Shown here: positions 33,164 to 41,742 of the stretch, piece by piece | How the letters are laid out: every line of letters starts with the position of its first letter | Position numbering within the stretch: the stretch's first letter is position 1 | DNA from: Terrabacter sp. Ter38 | GTDB taxonomy: Bacteria; Actinomycetota; Actinomycetes; Actinomycetales; Dermatophilaceae | Assembly: GCF_024519435.1 (NCBI RefSeq) | Contig: NZ_JALJRZ010000004.1 | Location: 310,001-374,000, forward strand | Direction: 5' to 3' | Length of the DNA stretch: 64,000 nt | Notes under the pieces: model-generated | The model's database searches: none | What the model saw: the letters and a program-made list of their open reading frames with translations, nothing else | What the model was told of the DNA's origin: nothing | Translations under genes and position numbers: made by a program

Positions 33164-34294
33164 TCAGAGTCGGTAGCGGGTGATGCTGCCAGGAGCGTTG
33201 ACCACCGGACCGGTTGGCCCGAACGTGATGTCGGCGAGGGTGCCGACGTAGAGAGAGCCTCCCTTGACCTCGACCGAGAGTGGGCGGTCGGTCGAGACGA
33301 CGGTCGACGTCCGACCGTGCTTGAGCTTCGTGACCTTGCCGGCGAAGAGCTCGGCGACGTAGACGGCGCCGTCGTGCCCCAGCGCGAGGTTCGTCGCCCC
33401 GAGGAAGCCGGTCGCCACGCGCTTGGACGAGTGCTTCCAGGGGTTGACGGTGTACACGGAACCCCGGGCTCCCAGGCTCGGGTCCTCGGGACCGCCGGGC
33501 AGCGTCGTCACCCAGAGCCTGCCGTCCGTGCCTCGTTCGACGTCGGTCGGGACCGGCTCGAAGTTGTACGTCGCCCCGGCGAGGCAGGACGGGGCGCCCA
33601 GCGTGGCGACCTGCGATGCGGACAGCGTGACAGGCTGCGGTGGCAGGACCGCGATCGTCGACACGTGACCGTGACGGTCGACCCGGAGGATGTCGTTGCC
33701 GCCCGCGTCTGCGACGGCCCACGACCCGTCACCCAGGTAGGTGACGGCATACGGGTGCGAATCGACCTGTCCCGTATAGGTCGCGGGGAGCTGGAAGGCG
33801 TTCTGGAAGAACGTGTCGAGCTCCCCCGGCGCGCAGTAGGTCCCGCCCGAGACGACCCCGTAGGTCGCGTGGGCGTCCGGGTTCGCGCTCGCCTCGTACC
33901 CGCTGAGGTCGGCCACGACATCGGGGCGGCCCTCGCTGCGGATCGTCAGGGTGGTGGCGCTGTGGTCGTCGTTCGACGACGTGAAGGCATAGGTCCTGCC
34001 CCCACGGATGACGTCGATGCCGGCGACCTCGGACTGCGGTCCGCGCGTGACGACCTGACTGGTCCCCCTCGAGATCTTGTTGACGGTGCCGACGAATCCG
34101 TCGGTGTACCAGACGTCCTGCCCTGATACCGCCATGCCGAAGGGCGCGATGACGGTGCTGTTGAGCACGCGTGGTGCGTGGCCATGGTCGTCTGACTGAT
34201 GGGCAGAGGCGCTGGACGCCGTGGCGGCGGCGAGCGCGGTGGCTGTCGTGCACGCGGCGACGGCAGCAGTGATGGCACGGATGGTGATCGTCAT
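33164..34294 (-). CDS. Secreted ScyD/ScyE-family beta-propeller protein
   Basis: 376 aa. N-terminal signal peptide (RAITAAVAACTTATALAAAT, cleavage near SASA-HQ). The mature part has repeated YTDGFVGTVNKIS / VADAGGNDILRVD / YVAELFAGKVTKL blades typical of SMP-30/NHL-like propellers; the combination with QVDSHPYAVTYLGDGSW matches the actinobacterial ScyD/ScyE group. Function outside cyanobacteria is unknown; probably an extracellular binding protein. ATG with AGGGGA 8 nt upstream. Single gene closed by a strong terminator. Confidence 0.8.
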   Translation of the reverse strand: MTITIRAITAAVAACTTATALAAATASSASAHQSDDHGHAPRVLNSTVIAPFGMAVSGQDVWYTDGFVGTVNKISRGTSQVVTRGPQSEVAGIDVIRGGRTYAFTSSNDDHSATTLTIRSEGRPDVVADLSGYEASANPDAHATYGVVSGGTYCAPGELDTFFQNAFQLPATYTGQVDSHPYAVTYLGDGSWAVADAGGNDILRVDRHGHVSTIAVLPPQPVTLSASQVATLGAPSCLAGATYNFEPVPTDVERGTDGRLWVTTLPGGPEDPSLGARGSVYTVNPWKHSSKRVATGFLGATNLALGHDGAVYVAELFAGKVTKLKHGRTSTVVSTDRPLSVEVKGGSLYVGTLADITFGPTGPVVNAPGSITRYRL

Positions 34295-34685
34295 GTGGTG
34301 TTTCCCCTATCAGTCCTTGAGAGCGCGAGTGGTGGTGCGCTCTCGCGGCGTCCCAACGACGTCGTGGTTCCGACGGTAGAAAAAGACGGCGTCGCCCGTC
34401 ACAGGTTTCGACTCTTTGCCGCGGCCGTTTGGGGCAACTGTCCGGAAGGCGTAGAAGATTCTGCGGTCCCGGGTGGGTCGGCCCCGGGGCAGCCCCGTCC
34501 AGGCACCCACCGTGAGTCGGGTAGCATGGGTAAGAGTGGCCCGCCCAGTTCTGCCTCGGGCCGCTTCTTCTTGGCCTGGCGGAGTGTCGCCGGCCCCGTC
34601 GATTCGCTCTTGCGCCGCGACACCTCACCGTTGAGGCCTTCGCGCCGGGCAGAACGACCGTTTCCACTTTTTGGAGTGCCCACCT
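34295..34685 (+). promoter_or_regulatory. Long divergent intergenic region and helicase 5' leader
   Basis: 391 nt. TAGCAT at 34522-34527 fits a -10 box and would give a leader of about 150 nt for the DEAD-box helicase. Within that leader, 34536-34543 and 34557-34564 form an 8-bp stem (one G-U) directly followed by ttcttctt, like an attenuator. A stronger GC hairpin (arms 34472-34478 and 34505-34511, inner GGGGC/GCCCC) lies just upstream. Long structured leaders are known for cold-shock DEAD-box helicases; regulation here is inference. Confidence 0.45.
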
Positions 34686-36314
34686 GTGTCCACTGACACG
34701 AACTTCGCCGTTCTCGGCGTGCCCGCCGACCTCGTCACGATCCTCGACGGTCTCGGCATCACCACCCCTACGCCCATCCAGGCTGCGACGCTGCCCGACT
34801 CCCTCGCCGGACGCGACGTCCTCGGCCGTGGCCGCACTGGGTCCGGCAAGACGTACGCCTTCCTGCTGCCGCTGCTGACCCGGCTTTCGCAGTCGCGCCG
34901 GAGCCGCCTGGCCCGCCGCCCCCGCGCCCTGATCCTCGCCCCGACCCGCGAGCTCGTCACGCAGATCGACACGGCCATGGCCCCGCTCGCCAAGGCGCTC
35001 GGACTCACCTCGCAGACGATCTTCGGCGGCGTCGGCCAGAACCCCCAGGTCCAGGGCCTGCGCAACGGCGTCGACGTCATCGTCGCCTGCCCGGGTCGCC
35101 TCGAGGACCTCATGCAGCAGGGTCACGTCATCCTCGACAGCGTCGAGGTGACGATCCTCGACGAGGCCGACCACATGGCCGACCTCGGGTTCCTGCCCGG
35201 CGTGCGCCGGATCATGGAGAAGACGCCCCGCGACGGCCAGCGTCTCCTCTTCTCGGCGACGCTCGACGGCGCGATCAACGTCATCGTCAACAAGTTCCTC
35301 CACCAGCCGGTGACGCACGAGGCCGACTCGGCCCAGTCGCCCGTCTCGACGATGAGCCATCACGTGCTCCACGTCGACAACGGCTCGCACCTGCCGGTCA
35401 TCCTCGACCTGACGGCCGCCCCCGGCCGCAAGGTCGTCTTCACGCGCACCAAGCACCGGGCCAAGAAGCTCGCCAAGCAGCTCAACGCCTCGGGAGTTCC
35501 GGCCGTCGAGCTGCACGGCAACCTCAGCCAGGGTGCCCGCACGCGCAACATGGACGACTTCCACTCGGGCCGGGCGCAGACGCTCGTCGCGACCGACATC
35601 GCTGCTCGCGGCATCCACGTCGACGACGTCGCGCTCGTCATCCACGCCGACCCGCCGGTCGAGCACAAGGCCTACCTGCACCGCTCGGGCCGCACCGCCC
35701 GCGCCGGCAACGACGGCATCGTCGTCACGATGATGCTCGACGAGCAGGTGCGCGACGTGCGCGACCTGACCCGCAAGGCCGGCATCAAGCCGACGACGAC
35801 GCGCGTCCAGCTCGGCCACCCGCTCCTGACCGAGCTCGCCCCCGGCGACCGGTCGTATGCCGGCGGTCTCGTCCGCGAGGACGCCCCGGTCCGCTCGGGC
35901 TCGAGCTCGAACTCGGCGTCCGGCGGCTCCGGCCGCGGACGTGGTCGCGCTCGCGGCACCGGCGGTGCCCCGGCCGGTGGCCGTGGGGCCGGTTCCGGCC
36001 GCCCTGCAGCCGAGCGTCCGAGTGAGGGTGGACGTGGCCGTGGTCGCGGCGACCAGGGCTCCGACGCGCAGGGTGGCGGCGCCCGCGGTGCCGGTCGCTC
36101 CGGCGGTCGTGGTGCCGGCGCCGGTCGTGGCCGCGGTGGCCAGGGCGAGGGCCAGGCCGGAGGTCGCCGTCAGGGCGGCGCCGGCAACGGCGCCGGCTCC
36201 GGTGCCGGCTCCGGCCGTCGCGGTGGCTCCTCGACCGTCTACTCGACGAGCAGCGGCGGCAGCGCCGCGGCGTTCTCGGCCGGCACCCGTGCCGGTGGCC
36301 GCCGCTCCCGCTGA
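34686..36314 (+). CDS. DEAD-box RNA helicase with RGG-rich tail
   Basis: 542 aa from GTG 34686 with GGAG 10 nt upstream. RNA-dependent ATPase that unwinds short RNA duplexes, for ribosome assembly and RNA decay. Motifs: Q motif TPTPIQ, I GRTGSGKT (about 50), Ia PTRELV, II DEAD (about 158), III SAT (about 190), IV VVFTRTKHRAKKL, VI HRSGRTARAG (about 331). From about residue 405 to 542 a Gly/Arg/Ala-rich low-complexity tail (RGRGR, GGRGAG and similar) should bind RNA and may drive condensate formation. Ends just before palindromic repeat copy A. Confidence 0.95.
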   Translation: MSTDTNFAVLGVPADLVTILDGLGITTPTPIQAATLPDSLAGRDVLGRGRTGSGKTYAFLLPLLTRLSQSRRSRLARRPRALILAPTRELVTQIDTAMAPLAKALGLTSQTIFGGVGQNPQVQGLRNGVDVIVACPGRLEDLMQQGHVILDSVEVTILDEADHMADLGFLPGVRRIMEKTPRDGQRLLFSATLDGAINVIVNKFLHQPVTHEADSAQSPVSTMSHHVLHVDNGSHLPVILDLTAAPGRKVVFTRTKHRAKKLAKQLNASGVPAVELHGNLSQGARTRNMDDFHSGRAQTLVATDIAARGIHVDDVALVIHADPPVEHKAYLHRSGRTARAGNDGIVVTMMLDEQVRDVRDLTRKAGIKPTTTRVQLGHPLLTELAPGDRSYAGGLVREDAPVRSGSSSNSASGGSGRGRGRARGTGGAPAGGRGAGSGRPAAERPSEGGRGRGRGDQGSDAQGGGARGAGRSGGRGAGAGRGRGGQGEGQAGGRRQGGAGNGAGSGAGSGRRGGSSTVYSTSSGGSAAAFSAGTRAGGRRSR

Positions 36315-36329
36315 CCTGCCCACCCTTCA

Positions 36330-36441
36330 ACCGTCGAGAGGCCACTTCTGGCCGCCCCTCCACCATCGACAGGCCACATCTGGCCGGGCCCTCGTGGCCT
36401 CTCGATGGTGAGGACCAGGCCAGAAGTGGCCTTTCGACGGT
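36330..36441. repeat. Nested palindromic repeat, copy A
   Basis: Outer arms 36330-36353 and 36418-36441 match at 23 of 24 positions (core CGTCGAGAGGCCACTTCTGG). Inner arms about 36361-36377 and 36394-36410 match at most positions and carry the same core with changes. It lies between two convergent genes and is related to copies B (57998) and C (59028). Confidence 0.85.
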
Positions 36442-36447
36442 GGGGGT

Positions 36448-36900
36448 TCAGGCGCGACCGAGGGTGCGGCTGCGCCCGCGGAACTCGGCGATGATCTGAC
36501 CGTCCGACTCCCGTTTGACCGTCACGTCCGTGATGCCGCTGCGCCCGAACGCCGAGCGCACGTGACCCTCGGCGGCGAGCACGTCACCGAGCCGACCGGG
36601 CGCGGTGAAGGAGATGTCGGCACCGGCTGCCACCGTGAGGCGCCCCCGCGAGTTGCAGGCGAGCGCGAAGCACGAGTCGGCCAGGGTGAAGATGTAGCCG
36701 CCGTGGCAGATGGCGTGGCCGTTGACCATGTCGTCGCGGATCGCCATCCGCACGACGGCGTGGTCCTGCTCGACGACGACGGCCTCCATGCCGAGGCGTC
36801 GCGAGGCTTCATCGTCGTCCCACATCTGCCGGGCGAAGGCGACCCCGGCCTCGAGGTCGTGACCGTCCCCGCCACCTGGGGGCAGCTGGGTCTCGCTCAC
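36448..36900 (-). CDS. PaaI-type hotdog thioesterase
   Basis: 150 aa from GTG 36900 (GTGA overlap with the dehydrogenase stop). Hotdog-fold motif NGHAICHGGYIFTLADSCFA (about residues 60-80) with the Asp/Asn-His-Gly pattern of PaaI. In phenylacetate breakdown PaaI rescues CoA from dead-end thioesters. Paired with a 3-hydroxyacyl-CoA dehydrogenase and divergent from paaN, consistent with that pathway. Confidence 0.9.
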   Translation of the reverse strand: MSETQLPPGGGDGHDLEAGVAFARQMWDDDEASRRLGMEAVVVEQDHAVVRMAIRDDMVNGHAICHGGYIFTLADSCFALACNSRGRLTVAAGADISFTAPGRLGDVLAAEGHVRSAFGRSGITDVTVKRESDGQIIAEFRGRSRTLGRA

Positions 36901-38117
36901 GTCATGCTCCCGTCGGTCAGGGCCGGGCTCGGCCGGTAGCGACCACCCGGAAAGGCCTGATCGAGCTCGGTGATCTGCCGGGCGACGACGTCGAAGCCGA
37001 TCTCGCGGCCCCACGCGATGGGCCCCTTCGGGTAGCGCGTGCCGAGCTGCATCGCCGTGTCGACGTCGTCGACGCTCGCCTCCCCGCGGGCGACGAGGTC
37101 GACGGCCTCGTTGACGAGCATCGCGAGCGTCCGAGCGAGCGGGTCGGTCGCGACCGGTCCACCGACGAGGCGCTCGGCGAGCTCGACGTCGGGCTCGGCG
37201 TCGGTGATCGAGCCGTCGGCGGCATACGCGTACACCCCCGAGCCCGTCTTGCGGCCGAGCCGGCCGGCCTCGACGAGACCCTGCTGGTAGGCCGTCGGTG
37301 CGTAGCGCTCGTCACGTGCCGTCTGCTCCCACACCGACGTGCCCACGGCGAGGTTGACGTCCTGCCCGATGAAGTCGGTGAGCTCGAGCGGCCCCATCGG
37401 GAAGCCGCCCCTCTCGCGGAGCGCCCAGTCGACCGTGGCCGCGTCGGCGACGCCGCTCTCGACGATGCGCTGCGCCTCGCCGTAGAAGGGGCGCGCGACG
37501 CGGTTGACGATGAAGCCCGGGGTCGAGCTGCACCGCACCGGCGTCTTGCCCCAGGCGTCCATGAGCGCGACGGCGTGCTCGACGAAGGCCCGCGCGGTGC
37601 GCTCGCCGTGCACGACCTCGACGAGCCGCATGACGGGGGGCGGGTTGAAGAAGTGCAGTCCGAGCACACGCTCCGGATCGGCCACCTCGGCGGCGATGTC
37701 GTCGATGTCGATGCTCGACGTGTTCGTCGCGAGCACCGTGGTCGACGGCTGGACGTCGGCGAGGTCGGCGAAGATCCGGCGCTTGAGGTCGAGGTCCTCG
37801 GGCACGGCCTCGATGACGAGCCCGCACTCGGGCAGCTCCTCGACCGACGCGGCTGGAGTGATGCGTGCCAGCACCGCAGAGGCGTCGTCGTCGGACAGGC
37901 GGCCCTTGTCCACGAGCCGCCTGAGGGCAACGCCGATCCTGTCGACGGCGGCCGCCGCGGCGCCAGGCATCGAGTCGACGAGGGTGACCGCGTGTCCCGC
38001 GGTGGCCGCGACCTGGGCGATGCCGGCTCCCATGGCCCCCGCCCCGATGACGCCGACGGGTCCGAAGGCGGACTGGTCGGGATGGTCCGTGCTGGCCTCG
38101 GTCGTGTCCGTGTCCAT
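36897..38117 (-). CDS. 3-Hydroxyacyl-CoA dehydrogenase (PaaH/HbdA-like)
   Basis: 406 aa from ATG 38117 (AGGA about 9 nt upstream). NAD-binding GVIGAGAMGAGIAQVAATAG (N-terminal), catalytic His in LGLHFFNPPPVMRLVE, and the C-terminal dimer domain present nearly twice (KTPVRCSSTPGFIVNRVARP; then a second copy with LARTLAMLVNEAVDLV). Oxidises a 3-hydroxyacyl-CoA such as 3-hydroxyadipyl-CoA or 3-hydroxybutyryl-CoA. Operon with paaI-like gene. Confidence 0.92.
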   Translation of the reverse strand: MDTDTTEASTDHPDQSAFGPVGVIGAGAMGAGIAQVAATAGHAVTLVDSMPGAAAAAVDRIGVALRRLVDKGRLSDDDASAVLARITPAASVEELPECGLVIEAVPEDLDLKRRIFADLADVQPSTTVLATNTSSIDIDDIAAEVADPERVLGLHFFNPPPVMRLVEVVHGERTARAFVEHAVALMDAWGKTPVRCSSTPGFIVNRVARPFYGEAQRIVESGVADAATVDWALRERGGFPMGPLELTDFIGQDVNLAVGTSVWEQTARDERYAPTAYQQGLVEAGRLGRKTGSGVYAYAADGSITDAEPDVELAERLVGGPVATDPLARTLAMLVNEAVDLVARGEASVDDVDTAMQLGTRYPKGPIAWGREIGFDVVARQITELDQAFPGGRYRPSPALTDGSMT

Positions 38118-38209
38118 GGCCGCCATCCTGCCGCGTGGGCCACCCCGGGTGCGCGGCGGGCGGCCGCGGACCGTCCGTGACGGCATACGGGCGAGGCCCG
38201 GAGCGGGAC

Positions 38210-38215
38210 TAGCAT
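38210..38215 (+). promoter_or_regulatory. -10 box (TAGCAT) for leaderless paaN mRNA
   Basis: TAGCAT, 6 nt (cgaccc), then the GTG at 38222. Confidence 0.6.
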
Positions 38216-38221
38216 CGACCC

Positions 38222-39946
38222 GTGACTGCACCGGCAACGACGCCCACCCACCCCCTGCTCGACGCCCACGCGGGAGTCCTCGACGAGATCCGTCAGGCCC
38301 TGGCGAGCCGCAGCTGGTACTCCCGCTACCCCGAGTCGCCCAGCCCTCGCGTCTACGGCGAGACCGCCGCGGCCGACGGGCTCGCCGCGCACGAGGCCCA
38401 CCTGGACGGGCCGTATGCCGCCCTGTCGAGCCAGCCGACCGACGGCACCCTCGTGGGGAGCGAGGTCTCTCCCTACGGGCCGACGCTCGGGGTCACCTAC
38501 CCGGCGCTCGACGTCGACGCCGGGCTCGCGGCGGCACGCGCGGCCATGCCGGCCTGGCGCGATGCGGGACCGCAGGCCCGCGCCGCGGTGTGCGTCGAGA
38601 TCGTCGACCGCATCAACAAGCGCAGCTTCGAGATCGCGAACGCCGTCATGCACACGTCGGGGCAACCCTTCGTCATGTCGTTCCAGGCCGGCGGCCCGCA
38701 CGCCCAGGACCGGGCGATCGAGGCGATCGCGGCCGGGCTCGTCGAGCAGGAGCGGGTGCCCGCGTCCGTCGTCTGGGAGAAGCCGGGCCGCGACCGTCAG
38801 GGCAACCCGGCGCCGACGCGGATGCAGAAGGACTACCGCCTCGTGCCCCGCGGGGTCGCTCTCGTCATCGGCTGCAACACCTTCCCGACGTGGAACGCCT
38901 ACCCCGGCATCTTCGCCTCCCTCGTCACGGGCAACGCCGTCGTCGTCAAGCCGCACCCCCGGGCGGTGCTGCCGCTCGCGATCTCGGTCGAGATCGCGCG
39001 GTCGGTGCTCGCGGAGGCCGGCTTCGACCCGGCCCTCGTGCAGCTGGCCGCCGAGGCCGACGGGCAGGGACTGGCCAAGACGCTCGCCGAGCGCGACGAG
39101 GTCGCGATCATCGACTACACCGGCGGACCGACGTTCGGGGCGTGGCTCGAGGAGTCGGCGGCCGCGCACGGCAAGCTCGTCTACACCGAGAAGGCCGGCC
39201 TCAACTCGATCGTCGTGGACTCCACCGACGACCTGCGCGGGATGCTCGGCAACCTCGCCTTCAGCCTCACGCTCTACTCGGGACAGATGTGCACGGCGCC
39301 GCAGAACCTCTACGTGCCGGAGGGCGGCGTCGACACCGACGAGGGGCACCTGTCCTTCGACGAGTTCGGTGAGCGCCTCGCCGGGGCCGTCGGTCGCCTC
39401 ACCGGTGACGACGCCAAGGCCGTCGAGCTGCTCGGGGCCACGGTCAACGACCAGGTCCGCTCCAACGCCGACTCGCTCACCGCGATCGCCGAGGACGCCG
39501 GCGGCCGCGTCGTGCTCGACTCGCGTCGCGTCACGCACCCGACGTGGGCCGACGCCGTCGTGCGCGCCCCGGGCCTCGTCGCCGTCGACGTCACCCGAGA
39601 GGACGTCTACACGCAGGAGTGCTTCGGGCCGGTCGGCTACCTCATCCGGACGGCGTCGACGGAGCAGTCGCTCGCGCAGCTCGCGGACACGGTGCGCGAG
39701 CACGGCGCGATGACGGCCGCGGTCTACTCGACGAGCGACACGGTGCTGGACGCGGCGCGCGAAGCGGCGGCCGAGGGCGGGGTCGCCCTGTCCGAGAACC
39801 TGACCGGGCAGATCTTCGTCAACCAGACGGCGGCCTTCTCCGACTTCCACGGCACCGGGGCCAACCCGGCCGCGAACTCCGCCTACACCGACGCCGCCTT
39901 CGTCGCGAACCGCTTCCGCGTCATCACGTCGCGCCGACACGTCTGA
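38222..39946 (+). CDS. paaN: Phenylacetate degradation protein PaaN (aldehyde dehydrogenase-like)
   Basis: 574 aa, the length of the PaaN_2-type proteins. Aldehyde dehydrogenase fold: NAD-site stretch VIGCNTFPTWNAYPG and AVVVKPHPRAVLP, the catalytic Cys in LYSGQMCTAPQNLYVPEGGV, and the end motif FSDFHGTGANPAANSAYTD. It oxidises the ring-opened aldehyde of the phenylacetate pathway in related systems, but lacks the hydratase half of PaaZ. GTG start. Divergent from the paaI/dehydrogenase pair. Confidence 0.93.
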   Translation: MTAPATTPTHPLLDAHAGVLDEIRQALASRSWYSRYPESPSPRVYGETAAADGLAAHEAHLDGPYAALSSQPTDGTLVGSEVSPYGPTLGVTYPALDVDAGLAAARAAMPAWRDAGPQARAAVCVEIVDRINKRSFEIANAVMHTSGQPFVMSFQAGGPHAQDRAIEAIAAGLVEQERVPASVVWEKPGRDRQGNPAPTRMQKDYRLVPRGVALVIGCNTFPTWNAYPGIFASLVTGNAVVVKPHPRAVLPLAISVEIARSVLAEAGFDPALVQLAAEADGQGLAKTLAERDEVAIIDYTGGPTFGAWLEESAAAHGKLVYTEKAGLNSIVVDSTDDLRGMLGNLAFSLTLYSGQMCTAPQNLYVPEGGVDTDEGHLSFDEFGERLAGAVGRLTGDDAKAVELLGATVNDQVRSNADSLTAIAEDAGGRVVLDSRRVTHPTWADAVVRAPGLVAVDVTREDVYTQECFGPVGYLIRTASTEQSLAQLADTVREHGAMTAAVYSTSDTVLDAAREAAAEGGVALSENLTGQIFVNQTAAFSDFHGTGANPAANSAYTDAAFVANRFRVITSRRHV

Positions 39947-39953
39947 GCTCCCC

Positions 39954-41279
39954 GTGGTTCTCGCGCCAGCTCAGCTCGACCGGGCGACCTTGCAGCGCAA
40001 GGTGGTCCGGACACTCGTCGGGTCGCAGATCCTCGGCGGCGTCGGCATGGCCTGCGGCATCGCCGTCGGCGCGCTGATCGCCGAGGACCTCAGCGGCACC
40101 GAGGCGCTCGCCGGTGTCGGCACGACAGCCCAGGTGCTCGGCACGGCGCTGCTGACGATCCCCGTCGCCCGTGCGACGGCCGCTCGGGGGCGCCGCGTCG
40201 GACTGCGCTGGGGTCTGGCCGTGGCCTTCGTCGGGGCCGCGGTCGTGCTCGTGGCCGCCGTGCTGCGCTCGTTCCCCCTCTTCGTCGTCGGCATGTTCCT
40301 CTTCGGCGGCGGCACGACCGCCAACAACCAGGCGAGGTATGCCGCCGCCGACCTCGCGGAGCCGGCGCGCCGCGGGCGCGACCTGTCGATCGTCGTGTGG
40401 GCCACGACGATCGGCTCGGTGGTCGGACCGAACCTCGTCGGACCGGGCCAGGCGCTCGCGCACCGCCTCGGGTTGCCCGAGCTGGCCGGGACGTTCGTCT
40501 TCTCCCTCGTCGGCTTCGTGGGCGCCTGGCTCGTCGTCGACCGGCTGCTGCGACCCGACCCGCTCCTCACCGCCCGTGCCCTCGACGCCGCCCACCGCGA
40601 GGAGGGGCGCCGGGCTGCCGCGTCCGATGTCGTCGCCGACCCGGCGTCCGGCCGCATCGCCGACGTGCCGAACCACGACGGTTCGATGCGTCGCGGTCTC
40701 GCCGTGGTGCGGTCGAAACCGAGGGCTCTCCAGGCGATCCTCGTCATGGCGCTCGGCCACCTCGTCATGGTCAGCGTCATGGTCATGACGCCGATCCACA
40801 TGAAGCACGGGCACGCCGAGCTCGAGGTCATCGGCTTCGTCATCTCGGTGCACATCCTCGGGATGTTCGCCCTGTCGCCGCTCGTGGGGGCGGCCGTGGA
40901 CCGCTGGGGCGCGCCGCCGGTCGCCATGACAGGGGGCGTCGTGCTCACGGTCGCGTCGCTGCTCGCGTCGCGCTCACAGGCCGGCTGGTCCGGCCTGCTG
41001 CTCGTGGCCCTCTTCCTGCTCGGAGTGGGGTGGTCCTGCACGCTGGTGTCGGGCTCGACCCTGCTCACGTCGGTGGTGACGACGGACGAGCGTCCAGCCA
41101 CCCAGGGACTCGCCGACGTGATCATGGGTCTCGCGGGTGCCGGGGGAGGCGTGGCGGCCGGCATCGTCGTCGGATCGCTCGGCTACTCGGCGCTCGCGTC
41201 CGGCTCGGCGGCGGTCGGTGTCGTCATCCTCGTCGTCGGCGCGGCCCGCGTGCGGCCAACCGCCGCCGAGGTCAGGTGA
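39954..41279 (+). CDS. MFS transporter
   Basis: 441 aa, about 12 membrane helices with a central cytoplasmic loop near residues 195-245. MFS-like repeats, GTTAQVLGTALLTIPVARAT and TTANNQARYAAADLA, fit the general sugar/drug MFS group; substrate unknown. GTG starts 7 nt after paaN, so it is probably co-transcribed and may move an aromatic acid or related product (inference). Its 3' end overlaps the convergent DUF1304 gene by 8 nt. Confidence 0.85.
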   Translation: MVLAPAQLDRATLQRKVVRTLVGSQILGGVGMACGIAVGALIAEDLSGTEALAGVGTTAQVLGTALLTIPVARATAARGRRVGLRWGLAVAFVGAAVVLVAAVLRSFPLFVVGMFLFGGGTTANNQARYAAADLAEPARRGRDLSIVVWATTIGSVVGPNLVGPGQALAHRLGLPELAGTFVFSLVGFVGAWLVVDRLLRPDPLLTARALDAAHREEGRRAAASDVVADPASGRIADVPNHDGSMRRGLAVVRSKPRALQAILVMALGHLVMVSVMVMTPIHMKHGHAELEVIGFVISVHILGMFALSPLVGAAVDRWGAPPVAMTGGVVLTVASLLASRSQAGWSGLLLVALFLLGVGWSCTLVSGSTLLTSVVTTDERPATQGLADVIMGLAGAGGGVAAGIVVGSLGYSALASGSAAVGVVILVVGAARVRPTAAEVR

Positions 41280-41652
41280 GCAGGGTCAGCACGAAGCCGA
41301 TGAGCGGCAGCGTGCCCTGGGTCAGGGCGGCGCGCAGGTAGCTGCTGCCGGTGGTGACGAGCACGGCCGCGGCGGCGACCATCGAGCCCGTGCAGAAGAG
41401 GGCGAGGGTTCGGCCGGCAGTGTCGTGGTCGGTCCACCCGAGCACGAGCCCCAGCGCGGCGCCGATGCCGAGGAAGAGGTTGTAGAAGCCCTGGTTGTAG
41501 GCCATCGGCCGGGTCACGTCGGCAGCGGCCTGGTCGGCGACGCCGAAGCGCTTCCACACCTCGGGGCGGGTCCAGCCGACGCTCTCCATCCAGAAGATGA
41601 AGAAGTGCAGCAGTGCGGCCAACCCGACGAACACGTTCGCGGCGATCCTCAT
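41272..41652 (-). CDS. DUF1304 small membrane protein
   Basis: 126 aa, four membrane helices. The NQGFYNLFLGIGAALGL and HFFIFWMESVGW segments are typical of the DUF1304 family, whose function is unknown. ATG with TACGAT exactly 6 nt upstream on the minus strand, so probably leaderless. The stop lies within the end of the convergent MFS gene. Confidence 0.85.
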   Translation of the reverse strand: MRIAANVFVGLAALLHFFIFWMESVGWTRPEVWKRFGVADQAAADVTRPMAYNQGFYNLFLGIGAALGLVLGWTDHDTAGRTLALFCTGSMVAAAAVLVTTGSSYLRAALTQGTLPLIGFVLTLLT

Positions 41653-41658
41653 GCTCGG

Positions 41659-41664
41659 ATCGTA
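41659..41664 (-). promoter_or_regulatory. -10 box (TACGAT) for leaderless DUF1304 mRNA
   Basis: TACGAT on the minus strand, 6 nt, then the ATG at 41652. Confidence 0.6.
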
Positions 41665-41742
41665 GGGCCCGGCCAGTAGTCCCGCCGCCCCATCAGCCCC
41701 ACGGCGACACTCGACGAGGGGTGGGCGGCTGGCGGGCTCTGG

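Noticed and set aside
33729-36323. 864-codon minus-strand frame under the helicase and ScyD-like gene
   Set aside because: Fuses the wrong frame of two genes and an intergenic promoter region; low complexity.
39954-41279. PaaK/PaaN-linked MFS as a specific phenylacetate transporter
   Set aside because: Only the 7-nt gap to paaN supports it; sequence gives no substrate, so it was left as a general MFS protein.
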